A DNA stretch of 64,000 bases, taken from Geitlerinema sp. PCC 7407 (GTDB lineage: Bacteria; Cyanobacteriota; Cyanobacteriia; PCC-7407). How positions within the stretch are numbered: the stretch's first letter is position 1; every line of letters begins with the position of its first letter. The stretch spans positions 1,166,501 to 1,230,500 of the forward strand of contig NC_019703.1 in the NCBI RefSeq assembly GCF_000317045.1. The letters are read 5' to 3'. Shown here in pieces: positions 1-8,777 of this stretch. Under the pieces are notes generated by a model. That model did not search any database. It was not told the origin of the DNA and saw only the letters and a program-made list of their open reading frames with translations. The translations under genes were made by a program, and so were the position numbers.

Positions 1-1683
1 ATCGCCCCCCACCTGCTGGAAATTGTCGATGAAGCGCTGGGCGAGCTGCCGCGCCTGGCGATCGTAGGCCTGGGGGTCGGCCCAGGTGTCGCGGGGATGG
101 AGCAGGCGTGATGAAATGCCGGGCACCGACCGAGGAATCGCAACCTGAAAAACAGGATCCAGATCGGTGGGAACCGCTCGCAAGTCGCCCCTCAGGGCCG
201 CGCTCACCAAGGCCCGCGTCACGGCCAGCGGCAGGCGATCGCCCACGCCGTAGGGACCGCCGGACCAGCCCGTATTCACCAAGTACACCTCCGCGCTCGG
301 GTGGCTCCGCAGGCGATCGCCCAACATCTCCGCGTACACCGTCGCCGGCAGCGGCAAAAACGGCTGGCCAAAGCAGGCCGAAAACGTGGCCTGGGGCTCC
401 AGCACGCCCCGCTCTGTCCCTGCCAGCTTGCTCGTGTACCCCGACAAAAAGTGATAGAGCGCCTGCTCGTAGGTCAGCTTGGCAATGGGCGGCAAAACGC
501 CGAAAGCGTCTGCGGTGAGAAACAAAATCGTGCTGGGATGCTCGCCCACGCTGGGAGAAGCGCTATTTGGGATGTGGGATAGGGGATAGGCTGCGCGGGT
601 GTTTTCCGTCAGGCTGGCGTCTTGGTAGTCGGGGGTGCGATCGCGCCCGAGGGGGACATTCTCCAGCAGCGCCCCAAACCGAATTGCCTGCCAAATCTGC
701 GGCTCTGTGGCCTCCGACAGCCGAATCGCCTTGGCATAGCAGCCCCCCTCAAAGTTAAAAATCCCGCTGCCAGACCAGCCGTGCTCGTCATCGCCAATCA
801 GCGATCGCGCCGGATCGGCCGACAGCGTCGTCTTGCCGGTCCCCGACAGCCCAAAAAAGAGCGCCGTGCGGCCCTCGGCGTCGCGATTGGCAGCGCAGTG
901 CATCGGCAGCACCCCCCGCCGAGCCATAAAGTAGTTCATCAGAGAAAAGACGGACTTCTTGATCTCGCCAGCGTAGCGAGAGCCGCCGATCAGCACCAGC
1001 CGCTGGCCCAGGTGCAGCACAATAAACGCTTCGCTGTTGACCCCTTGGTCCAGCCTCGGATCCGCCTTGAGACCCGGCACCGAAATCACCGTGAAATCGG
1101 CTTGATGGTGGGCGAGCTCAGCCGCCGTTGGACGCAGAAATAACTGATGGGCAAACAGGCTTTGGGACGCCAGTTCCGTCACCACGCGCACGCCCATTTG
1201 GTATTGGCGATCGCTGCCAACATAGCCATCAAAAATATACAGATCACGGCCCTGAATATAGGACAAAATTCGATGATAAAGCCGCTGAAAATTTTCCTCT
1301 GAAATCGCAACGTTCACCGGATTCCAGTCAATAGAAGTTTGACTGTCGGGCTCGTTCACAATGAACTTGTCCCGAGGCGATCGCCCCGTATAGGCCCCCG
1401 TTCGTACACAAAGCGCCCCATTGTGGGCCAGCACCGCCTCCCCCCGCACCACTGCGTGCTCGATCAGCTGCGCTGGCGATAGATTGCGGTGGACGCAGCC
1501 CAAGTTTCCCATGCCCAGCGCCTCGAGGCCGTAGGCCTCCCGGACCCCAGAGTAGCTGCTCCAAGGCCTAGGGACGCTCGGGCCGGGAATGTCAGGGCGA
1601 GGGTGGCTATTGTGGGTCGAGAGGCTGTCCGGCTCCAGATCCAGAATGCTCAGAGGACGGAGCTCGTGAATATCTATGCCCAT
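1..1683 (-). CDS. pckA: ATP-dependent phosphoenolpyruvate carboxykinase (3' end cut by window edge)
   Basis: Reading the reverse strand from the ATG at 1683 gives 561 uninterrupted codons to the window edge. The enzyme interconverts oxaloacetate + ATP and PEP + CO2 + ADP in the cytosol. Visible family motifs are RYAGEIKKS near residue 235, the P-loop GLSGTGKTTLS near 275-287, and GDDEHGW near 296, which binds metal and nucleotide. The reading frame reaches the far C-terminal region (IDNFQQ), so probably only a few residues are missing. The P-loop type is that of the ATP-dependent, not the GTP-dependent, enzyme. The start was chosen as the first ATG ahead of the conserved N-terminal region (GNLGC, then GAYTGRSPRDK). 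Most cyanobacteria rely on PEP carboxylase and many lack PEPCK, so its presence says something about carbon routing here. Identification is secure; the C-terminus is unseen. Confidence 0.95.
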   Translation of the reverse strand, partial: MGIDIHELRPLSILDLEPDSLSTHNSHPRPDIPGPSVPRPWSSYSGVREAYGLEALGMGNLGCVHRNLSPAQLIEHAVVRGEAVLAHNGALCVRTGAYTGRSPRDKFIVNEPDSQTSIDWNPVNVAISEENFQRLYHRILSYIQGRDLYIFDGYVGSDRQYQMGVRVVTELASQSLFAHQLFLRPTAAELAHHQADFTVISVPGLKADPRLDQGVNSEAFIVLHLGQRLVLIGGSRYAGEIKKSVFSLMNYFMARRGVLPMHCAANRDAEGRTALFFGLSGTGKTTLSADPARSLIGDDEHGWSGSGIFNFEGGCYAKAIRLSEATEPQIWQAIRFGALLENVPLGRDRTPDYQDASLTENTRAAYPLSHIPNSASPSVGEHPSTILFLTADAFGVLPPIAKLTYEQALYHFLSGYTSKLAGTERGVLEPQATFSACFGQPFLPLPATVYAEMLGDRLRSHPSAEVYLVNTGWSGGPYGVGDRLPLAVTRALVSAALRGDLRAVPTDLDPVFQVAIPRSVPGISSRLLHPRDTWADPQAYDRQARQLAQRFIDNFQQVGGD

Positions 1684-2370
1684 GGGGGTCACCTACCAGA
1701 AACGCAGAGACTGAGGCGAAGAGAAATCACTGAATCTGACGAATGGGCCAGCTAGGTTCAAGGCCTGGGTCGGCGATCGCCCGCTTTCCCAAAATCTCGC
1801 CCAAACGCTGCGAATGACTGACCAATCCTTGATCAGAAAATTGCGATTTTTTAGATCAGATTAGGCAATTTCTGATCTGATTTTGGCTGGCTTTTATAAA
1901 ATTCAAAAATTAACTTTGAAGAACGGTTTTTTGCTCTCGAAGGAGTTGCTTCGAGCTGTAAACTATCTCGACTCTTTCCTCAGGCAGAGCCTACCCCTGC
2001 CGAGATGGTGAATCAACCAAAATCGGGCTAACCTAGTAGGGAGTTGTGATCCCCCGGTCGACAGCCAATCCCCTAGGGCGATCGCTCCTGACGCTGACAG
2101 CTCCCTTCTCTCTCTAAAGATAGATTTCTGAGCCAATCAGTTTCCAGATGAAAGATGGTGTGAAATATTGACCATCTTCTTGAGAAGATTTGACAATCTT
2201 AGTGTGATGTTTCCTGGGCTTTCCGGATAAGCCAAAAAAAGTTTCGGACGGACGAAAACAACTCTCCGGGTCAGTCTTCGGGTGCGCGATGATAGTAATA
2301 CGTGTCGACGTGCGCAGGTTTGTTGAAAACAGGATGCAGCAACATCACAACGGTTTGAGGAGTCGAGGGC
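1684..2370. other. Divergent intergenic region with an imperfect inverted repeat
   Basis: These 687 bp separate pckA from the divergent sensor kinase gene and contain no convincing gene. The clearest element is an imperfect inverted repeat: GATCAGAAAATTGC at 1831-1844 pairs with GCAATTTCTGATC at 1865-1877, with one bulged base. It lies about 150 bp upstream of pckA, in an AT-rich stretch where its promoter should be. It could be an operator or a leader hairpin. A TTGACA hexamer near 2190 could serve the kinase gene, but no well-spaced -10 was identified. Confidence 0.45.
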
Positions 2371-4110
2371 ATGGCGGTTGGTGGATCGGCTGAAATGCCT
2401 GCGGTGATGGTTCAGGCCCTCTCGGTACGCCCCGACTTGCTCATGGCGCTGACCGATCGTGAAGGGCAAATCGAGTGGGTTAACCAAACTTTTGCAGAGC
2501 GAACGGGACTGCCAACGGAGGACTTGGCGGGAAAGTTGTTCTTCAAGGCGCTAATGCCCTGTGCCGTTGGGGGTGAGCAGCAGGCCTATATCCAAGAGCG
2601 CCTCTACCAGGGAGCTGCCTTCAAGGTCGAGCTGACCTGCGTCTCCTGCGAGCAGTCGGAGTTTTGGCTGCTGGTGGACGCCCAGCCGATTCGAGATGAG
2701 CAGGGTGAGGTTTGTCGCTACTCGCTGCTGGCGACGGACATCACGACGCGCAAGCAAATGGAGCAGGCCTTCGATCGCACCCGCCAGCGCCTCAAGCGCC
2801 TGGTGGAAAGCGTCCAGATGGTGCCCTGGGAAGCAGAGGTGGCCACCCATCGCTTTACCTACGTGGGGCCGCGAGCGGCGGAACTGCTGGACTACGACCT
2901 GGCCACCTGGTACGGCTCCCACTTCTGGCTCGATCATGTCCATCCCGAGGACTTGCCCCACATTCCCTACCACGATCCGGCGACGCTGCTCGATCAAGAT
3001 GACTACGTGGTGGAGTATCGGCTGCGCTCTGGGGATGGCCGCTGGGTCTGGGTGAAGGACATCGTGACGGTGCTGCGGCAGGCGGGCAAGCCGACGCAGC
3101 TGATTGGCTTTTTGCTGGAGATCAACGATCGCAAACGGGCAGAGCTGGCGCTCCACGAGGCGAAGGTGAAACTGGAGGAGGCGAACGAGGTGCTGGAGCT
3201 GCGGGTGCAGCAGCGGACGGCGGCCCTGCAACAGGAAAAAGAGAAGTCTGAGCAGGCGCTGCGGGATCTGCAAACGATTCAAACCCAGCTGATCCAGGCC
3301 GAAAAAATGTCGAGTCTGGGCCAGATGATCGCGGGGATTGCCCACGAAATCAACAATCCAGTGGGCTCCCTGGTGGGCAATCTGAAGCCAGCGGAAACCT
3401 ATATTCAGGATCTGTTTCGGCTGCTGCGGGAGTACCAGCGGTACTGTCCGGCCCCAGATCCGGCGATCGCCCGCTTGATGGAGGAGATCGAGCTGGACTT
3501 TGTCCAGGAGGATTTGCCAAAGCTGATGCGATCGATGAAGGAGGCCGTCAGGCGCATCCAGAGCATTAGCTACTCTATGAAGACCTTTGTGCGCAGCGAC
3601 ACCTGCGACAAGGTGGAGTTCGAGGTCCACGAAGGGCTCAACAGCACCCTGATGCTGCTGCAAAACCGCCTCAAGGCCCAGAGCGATCGCCCTGCGATCG
3701 AGGTGGTCAAGCACTATGGCGAGTTGCCCGCCATCTACTGCTTTCCGGGCCAGCTCAACCAGGTCTTTATGAACCTCATGGTCAACGCCATCGACGCCCT
3801 AGAGGAGAACAACCAGGGGCTGACCTACGCCGAAATTGCCAAGCACCCCAACCAAATTTCCCTGTCGACCTCGGTGCTAGACACCTCGGCGGTGGTGATT
3901 TCGATTCGGGATAATGGCCCCGGCATGCCCGAGGAGGTGCAGCAGCGCCTGTTTGACTATATGTTTACCACCAAGCCCGTGGGCTACGGGACCGGGCTGG
4001 GCCTGTCGATTTCCCGACAGATCGTAGAGGAGAAGCACGGCGGCAAGCTGAGCTTTCTGTCGGCGGTGGGCAAGGGAACGGAGTTTATCATTCAGTTGCC
4101 GCTAGGCTAG
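2371..4110 (+). CDS. PAS-domain sensor histidine kinase
   Basis: A 579-residue cytosolic kinase with no membrane segment. Order: a first PAS domain (about 10-125), a second PAS with PAC motif of the PAS_3 type (about 150-265, with FWLDHVHPEDL), a coiled coil (about 265-315), then a dimerisation/phosphoacceptor helix with GIAHEINNP, putting the phosphorylated His near 324. The HATPase domain follows, with the N-box near 466-480, DNGPGMP near 512 and the G2 motif GTGLGLS. This layout autophosphorylates on His after sensing through PAS and passes phosphate to a response regulator. No receiver domain or regulator gene lies next to it, so the partner is elsewhere. Signal and cofactor cannot be told from the sequence. 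Confidence 0.92.
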   Translation: MAVGGSAEMPAVMVQALSVRPDLLMALTDREGQIEWVNQTFAERTGLPTEDLAGKLFFKALMPCAVGGEQQAYIQERLYQGAAFKVELTCVSCEQSEFWLLVDAQPIRDEQGEVCRYSLLATDITTRKQMEQAFDRTRQRLKRLVESVQMVPWEAEVATHRFTYVGPRAAELLDYDLATWYGSHFWLDHVHPEDLPHIPYHDPATLLDQDDYVVEYRLRSGDGRWVWVKDIVTVLRQAGKPTQLIGFLLEINDRKRAELALHEAKVKLEEANEVLELRVQQRTAALQQEKEKSEQALRDLQTIQTQLIQAEKMSSLGQMIAGIAHEINNPVGSLVGNLKPAETYIQDLFRLLREYQRYCPAPDPAIARLMEEIELDFVQEDLPKLMRSMKEAVRRIQSISYSMKTFVRSDTCDKVEFEVHEGLNSTLMLLQNRLKAQSDRPAIEVVKHYGELPAIYCFPGQLNQVFMNLMVNAIDALEENNQGLTYAEIAKHPNQISLSTSVLDTSAVVISIRDNGPGMPEEVQQRLFDYMFTTKPVGYGTGLGLSISRQIVEEKHGGKLSFLSAVGKGTEFIIQLPLG

Positions 4111-4351
4111 TGCCATGGGGGCCTCCCCGGATCACGAGAACCTGCAAAGGGCGCTAATGTGGAACCTGCGCCTGTGCGATCGCCCTAGGGCGAAAGACTC
4201 CCGGTTTTGGGCAAAAATTGGCGAGGGTGTCCCGCTTTCTGAGACGCTGCGGTGTTTGAGGGCGATCGCCCTCAGGCAGCTTGGGTCGCGGAGTACACCC
4301 GCAAAGATCGCGATCGCAGGCTGGGATTGACCTTGCTGTAGGAGATTTGGA

Positions 4352-5023
4352 ATGACCACCAACCCCCGTCCAGAGCTAGACCAAAACTTGGAGTCGGGAT
4401 ATCTCTCGGAGGGCACTGCCACCCTCAGCGAAGAGCAGTATCGCAAGAAAATGGAGCGTCGCAAAAGCGTTCAAGAAGAGCGCCTAGCGGCCCGCTCCCT
4501 CGAAAAAGGCCTCGTCATCGTGCACACCGGCGACGGCAAGGGCAAAACCACCGCCGCCCTGGGCATGGTGATGCGCGCCCTGGGCCACGGCTACCGAGTC
4601 GGCATCGTCCAGTTCATCAAGGGCGCCTGGGAGCCCGCCGAGAAAGCCGTCCTGGGGCGCTGGGCAGACCAGCTCACCTTTCAGGCCATGGGAGAAGGCT
4701 TCACCTGGGAAACCCAGGACCGCCAGCGGGATGCGGCCCTGGCCCAGGAGGCCTGGTCGACGGCCCTGGACCTCATTCGCGACCCGGCCTATCGGCTGGT
4801 GCTGCTCGATGAGGTGAACATCGCCCTCAAGCTGGGCTATCTCACGGTGGAGCAGGTGCTGGCGGGGCTGACCGAAAAGCCGGCAGACTCTCACGTGATT
4901 TTGACGGGTCGGGGAGCGCCCGCGGCCCTGATCGAGCAGGCGGACCTCGTCACCGAAATGAAGCTGGTGAAACATCCCTTCCGCGAGCAGGGAGTCAAAG
5001 CTCAGCCCGGCATCGAATTCTAA
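4352..5023 (+). CDS. cobO: Cob(I)yrinic acid a,c-diamide / cob(I)alamin adenosyltransferase
   Basis: A 223-residue CobA/CobO/BtuR-family protein that transfers the adenosyl group from ATP to reduced corrinoid, a late step of adenosylcobalamin synthesis or salvage. The P-loop TGDGKGKTTAALG sits near residue 60, followed by QFIKGAW. LLDEVNIALKLGYL near 150 is the family's second nucleotide/corrinoid motif. An N-terminal ~45-residue charged extension precedes the core, as in many cyanobacterial homologues. An AGGAG ribosome binding site lies just before the ATG. The Rad50-like gene begins only 12 bp after its stop, so the two are probably cotranscribed although functionally unrelated. Confidence 0.93.
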   Translation: MTTNPRPELDQNLESGYLSEGTATLSEEQYRKKMERRKSVQEERLAARSLEKGLVIVHTGDGKGKTTAALGMVMRALGHGYRVGIVQFIKGAWEPAEKAVLGRWADQLTFQAMGEGFTWETQDRQRDAALAQEAWSTALDLIRDPAYRLVLLDEVNIALKLGYLTVEQVLAGLTEKPADSHVILTGRGAPAALIEQADLVTEMKLVKHPFREQGVKAQPGIEF

Positions 5024-5035
5024 TAGCGGCCTTCC

Positions 5036-7792
5036 ATGCAGATCCTCTCCCTGACCCTCACAAACTTTAAGTCCTACAGCGATTGCCACTTTGAGTTTCA
5101 GCGGGGCACCAACGCCATCTGCGGTGAAAATGGTGCGGGGAAGACGAGCATCTTGGAGGCGATCGCCTGGGTTCTGTTTGACCACAGCGACTACGTCAAG
5201 GCGGACTTGATTCGCCGGGGGCAAACCAGCGCCCAGGTGGCCGTCAGCCTCTTGTCGGGCAAAGATGGCCGGGTGTACGAGGTGCGGCGCTGCACCCAGA
5301 ACGGCTACAAAATCTACGACCCCGACCTAAAAGCCACCCTCGATCTGCGCAAGGTGGATGAGGAGGTGCTGCCCTGGCTCCAGGAGCACCTGGGGCTCAA
5401 CTCCAACATTGGTTTGGCGGAGCTGTTTGCCAGCACGATCGGGATTCCCCAGGGAACCTTTACGGCGGATTTTCTCAAGCGCCCCAACGATCGCCGCAAA
5501 GTCTTCGATCCGATCCTCAAGGTCGAGGAGTACAAGCAGGCCTACGAGAAAACCAATCCCCTGCGCAAGTACATCGAGGATCAGGTGGCGGATCTGGAGC
5601 GGGCGATCGCCCAGTACGACGAGGTGCTCCAGGACTGGGAGAGCCTGCGCGAGAGCCACAGCGGCTTGCAGCAGGCGATTTTGCAAGATGAGGCGGTCCT
5701 GAAAGCCTGCGACCAAGAATTGGCAGCGCTCCAGGCCCAAAAAAACGAGCTGACGGCCCAGTCCGAAAAAATTCGCCAGCTGGCCGATCAGCAGCAGCAG
5801 CTGACGGCCCAAATCGAGGGAAAAAACCAGACCAATCAGCTGCTCAAGCTATCCCTGGAGCGATCGCAGCAGGCGGCGGCCATCTGTCAGGCCAACCAAT
5901 CGGGCTACCAGACGTTTTTGGCCGCCGAGGCGAGTCTGCAAGCCCTTGAGCAGGACCAGCGCCAGCGCCAGCAGCTCTGGCAGGAGCGCGAGGCGGAGCA
6001 GCGATCGCTCGACCAGTCTGAGATCCAGCTCAAGGTGCTGACCACCCAGCAAGAAGAGCTGCGCCAGCGCCAGCAGGAGCTCGATGCCCTCAAGCCCTTG
6101 GTAGATCAGCAGCGCACCCTCGAAGAGCAGCGCGAGGCGATCGCCCAGGCTCTGCAAGCCTGTCAGCGAGACATCCTAGAGCAAACCAGCGCCCAGCAGC
6201 AAATCCTGCGTCTCAAAACCGATCTGGCCCAGGTCGAGGCAGAGCTAGAGCGCTTGCAGAGCCTCCAGGGCCTAGTCGATCAGATTCCAGCCCTAGAGCA
6301 GCAGTGTCAGGACTGGCAATCCCAGCTGGGTCGCCTGGGAGCTGCTCAGCAGTTTACGGCGGACCTCCAGCGCATCGTGGCGGCGGCGACGGGCCAGCGG
6401 CAGACCCAGTCTGAGGCGATCGCCCAGGCGGCCACGGGCCTCGAGGAAATTTCCCAGGCGCTGCCGCTGTTTTCGGGACCGGTGGAAACGGCGATCGCGA
6501 CGCTCCACGATACCCTGGCCCTGCACGGCCAGCTGGTGACCGAGGTCCAGAGCATCTTGACAGATCTGACGGCCCAAACCGACGTTTCCCGCCTCGAGCA
6601 GCAGCTCCAGGATGCCCAGGCCCAGCTGGCGATCGCCTACCAGCACCAGGCCGCCTACGGGGGCCGCTCCGCCCTAGAAACCAAGCACGCCGACATCTTG
6701 GCCGAGCTGACGGCCCTCCAGCAGCGCCTCAAATTCTTGCAGCACCAGCTCGAACAGCAGCCCGACCTCGAGCAGCGCCAGACCCAGATCGCCCAAGACC
6801 TGGCGGCCCTCGCCAATCCCCAGGCCCGCAGCCAGATCCTGCGTCAGTCCCTCCAGCAGCAGCCGGCCCTGACCGAAAAGATTCAGGCGATTCACCAGGA
6901 GCAAGACCAGATCCAGCAGCGCCTCCAGAAGCTTCAGCAGCAGCTCGACGTTTTTGTTGACCTCGAGCAGCAGCTCGCTCTCCAGCAGCAGCAGCGCCAA
7001 GCCCACCAGCTGGCCTACCAGTCCTATTTGCAGCACGAGCAGGACGCCCGCAGCGTCGCCGAGCTGAGTCAAAAGCTGGCCGCTGCGGAGGCCGAACTGG
7101 TGAGCCTGACCCAGGGGCGATCGCGCGCCCAAGAAACCTGGGAAGCCCTGGTGGCGGCCTACGACCCGGCCCAGCTGGCCATGGTGGAGCAGAGCTTCCA
7201 GTCGGTGCAGAGCCGCAAGGACCAGCTGGTGGGCGGCCTGCCCGAAAAGCGCAAAGAGCTCCAGCGCCTCGAGCGCGAACTGGCTGAGCGAGCGGCGATC
7301 GCCACCCAGCGCGACATTGCCCAGGCCGAGCTGGGACGCCAGCAGCAAGTGCGCCAGTTCATCGCCGATGCTCGGGAGTTTTATCGGCAGGCGGGGCCGC
7401 GCATCACGGAGTTTTACCTGGCGGAGATTTCTCGCGAGGCCGATCGCCTGTTTCGGGAGCTGCTCAACCGGCCCAATGTCGCCCTCGAGTGGACCGAAGA
7501 TTACGAAATTCGGGTCCAAGAAGGGGGGCACTGGCGCGGCTTCCGCAGCCTCTCGGGGGGTGAGCAGATGTGCGCGGCCCTGGCGGTGCGGCTCGCCCTG
7601 ATGAAGGTGCTGGCTGAGGTGGACATCGCCTTCTTTGATGAGCCCACCACCAACATGGACCGGGCGCGGCGACAGCAGCTAGCGGAGGCGATCGGCAATC
7701 TGCGCAGCTTCCAGCAGATCTTTGTGATCAGCCACGACGACACCTTCGAAAGCATTACGGAGAACATCATCCGGGTTGATCGCTCCGAGTGA
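5036..7792 (+). CDS. Rad50/SbcC-like SMC-type ATPase
   Basis: A 918-residue SMC-like ATPase of the SbcC/Rad50 kind, expected to act on DNA ends or hairpins with an SbcD/Mre11 nuclease. The N-terminal Walker A is GENGAGKTS (about residue 31). The C-terminus has the ABC signature LSGGEQ, then FFDEPTTNMD (Walker B) and an H-loop ISHDD. Between them are two long Gln/Leu-rich coiled-coil arms (about 170-420 and 500-760). At the apex (about 430-495) there is a non-coiled stretch and no CxxC: the eight cysteines are scattered singly. The usual Rad50 zinc hook is therefore missing. No sbcD/mre11 gene is nearby; it sits behind cobO with a 12-bp gap. Confidence 0.85.
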   Translation: MQILSLTLTNFKSYSDCHFEFQRGTNAICGENGAGKTSILEAIAWVLFDHSDYVKADLIRRGQTSAQVAVSLLSGKDGRVYEVRRCTQNGYKIYDPDLKATLDLRKVDEEVLPWLQEHLGLNSNIGLAELFASTIGIPQGTFTADFLKRPNDRRKVFDPILKVEEYKQAYEKTNPLRKYIEDQVADLERAIAQYDEVLQDWESLRESHSGLQQAILQDEAVLKACDQELAALQAQKNELTAQSEKIRQLADQQQQLTAQIEGKNQTNQLLKLSLERSQQAAAICQANQSGYQTFLAAEASLQALEQDQRQRQQLWQEREAEQRSLDQSEIQLKVLTTQQEELRQRQQELDALKPLVDQQRTLEEQREAIAQALQACQRDILEQTSAQQQILRLKTDLAQVEAELERLQSLQGLVDQIPALEQQCQDWQSQLGRLGAAQQFTADLQRIVAAATGQRQTQSEAIAQAATGLEEISQALPLFSGPVETAIATLHDTLALHGQLVTEVQSILTDLTAQTDVSRLEQQLQDAQAQLAIAYQHQAAYGGRSALETKHADILAELTALQQRLKFLQHQLEQQPDLEQRQTQIAQDLAALANPQARSQILRQSLQQQPALTEKIQAIHQEQDQIQQRLQKLQQQLDVFVDLEQQLALQQQQRQAHQLAYQSYLQHEQDARSVAELSQKLAAAEAELVSLTQGRSRAQETWEALVAAYDPAQLAMVEQSFQSVQSRKDQLVGGLPEKRKELQRLERELAERAAIATQRDIAQAELGRQQQVRQFIADAREFYRQAGPRITEFYLAEISREADRLFRELLNRPNVALEWTEDYEIRVQEGGHWRGFRSLSGGEQMCAALAVRLALMKVLAEVDIAFFDEPTTNMDRARRQQLAEAIGNLRSFQQIFVISHDDTFESITENIIRVDRSE

Positions 7793-8056
7793 TGCCCAGG
7801 GGCGATCGCGGCGAGTTCTCTCGCTCAGCGTTCTAAAGGGGCGCACATCAACGCGCAATTCGGCAGGGCTGCTAATGCGCTATCTAGAGTGCATACGTCT
7901 TCTGAGAGACAGAAACGGGCGATTTTGCCTTTTCTTGAAATCTCTTTATTTCTGCTGACAGAAGACGCTCACAAATTGCCATGCAATGATTGATTCATAC
8001 AAGCAAAAGATTCAAAGCAATCTTAATTCAAACAACTTGTTCGAGGTGATTTCCAA

Positions 8057-8326
8057 ATGTCTATTATTTCTTGGATTATTCTGGGTCTGATTGCGGGTGC
8101 GATCGCGAAAGCAATTTATCCGGGTCATCAGGGCGGCGGCATCTTTGCCACCATCGGTTTGGGAATTATAGGTGCCATTGTGGGCGGCTACGTGGGTAAT
8201 CTGCTCTTCGGGGCAGGAGGTAGCGCCCTCACAGGAGCCTTGACCTTCTCCGGCGTGTTCTTTGCTGTGCTCGGCGCGATCATCCTCATCTTCCTGTGGG
8301 GTCTGTTGACTCGCCGGACTGCATAG
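8057..8326 (+). CDS. GlsB/YeaQ/YmgE-family stress response membrane protein
   Basis: An 89-residue, very hydrophobic, glycine-rich protein of the transglycosylase-associated (YeaQ/GlsB) family. Three membrane segments are visible: about 4-22, 28-52 and 60-84, separated by short Gly/His-containing turns (YPGHQGGG). Members are small inner-membrane proteins tied to stress responses; the biochemical role is not settled despite the family name. A strong GAGGTGA ribosome binding site at 8043-8049 supports the ATG at 8057. The gene stands alone and is followed by a good intrinsic terminator. Confidence 0.9.
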   Translation: MSIISWIILGLIAGAIAKAIYPGHQGGGIFATIGLGIIGAIVGGYVGNLLFGAGGSALTGALTFSGVFFAVLGAIILIFLWGLLTRRTA

Positions 8327-8403
8327 TCCCTCACGACTCGGTCACGAGTTGCTCGATTTCTCCCTTCCTAAGATGTAACTGGTTGTGCAAGCTACAGGCT
8401 TGA

Positions 8404-8435
8404 AGGGCTAGGAAAACTCCTAGCCCTATTTTTTT
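8404..8435 (+). terminator. Intrinsic terminator after the GlsB-like gene
   Basis: A perfect 9-bp stem, AGGGCTAGG (8404-8412) with CCTAGCCCT (8419-8427), a 6-nt loop and a run of seven T follow the stop codon by about 80 bp. Confidence 0.9.
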
Positions 8436-8777
8436 GTTTATGATTGATTGCGATCGCCCTCAACAAACAGCAAATCTAAATTTTAAGAACTTGAGTTTCA
8501 GGTAAAAAGTAATTTCAAAAAATAGATAAATCTCTTGGGCGATCGCCTGATTTTTTCGAATAGTTTTTAATTGTGTCTTTGTCCGCTAATCATTAATCGC
8601 TCTAGTTACTCGCTCAGTTGGCTAAACAAAAGTGCTCAAACTGAGAAGTCAATCACCAAAGAGCGGGTTGCAACCTGCGCAAAAAGAATCCTTTGAGGCC
8701 ATTGTCTCCAACGATGGCCTTGCGCACAGCGCCTCCAGCCCAATCGAGCCGCTGCCAGCCGCTGCGCCCTCGGTTCG
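8436..8777. other. Intergenic stretch without recognisable features
   Basis: About 340 bp between the terminator and the 3' end of the reverse-strand iminopeptidase gene. It is AT-rich at the left and carries two HIP1-type sites, but no gene, RNA or clear hairpin was seen. Confidence 0.5.

Noticed and set aside
2551-3714. A 387-codon open frame on the reverse strand within the sensor kinase gene
   Set aside because: It lies opposite a kinase with complete, ordered motifs; long antisense frames are expected in GC-rich genes and the translation is low-complexity Leu/Arg/His.
4111-4351. A possible 71-codon gene (4115-4330) between the sensor kinase and cobO
   Set aside because: It is rich in HIP1-derived codons, lacks a ribosome binding site, resembles nothing, and the region reads as ordinary intergenic DNA.
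5314-7531. Several open frames antisense to the Rad50-like gene
   Set aside because: They mirror the Gln/Leu coiled-coil codons of the real gene and have no independent motifs.
7776-7958. A 60-codon forward frame after the Rad50-like gene
   Set aside because: It overlaps the real gene's end, has no ribosome binding site and no recognisable sequence.
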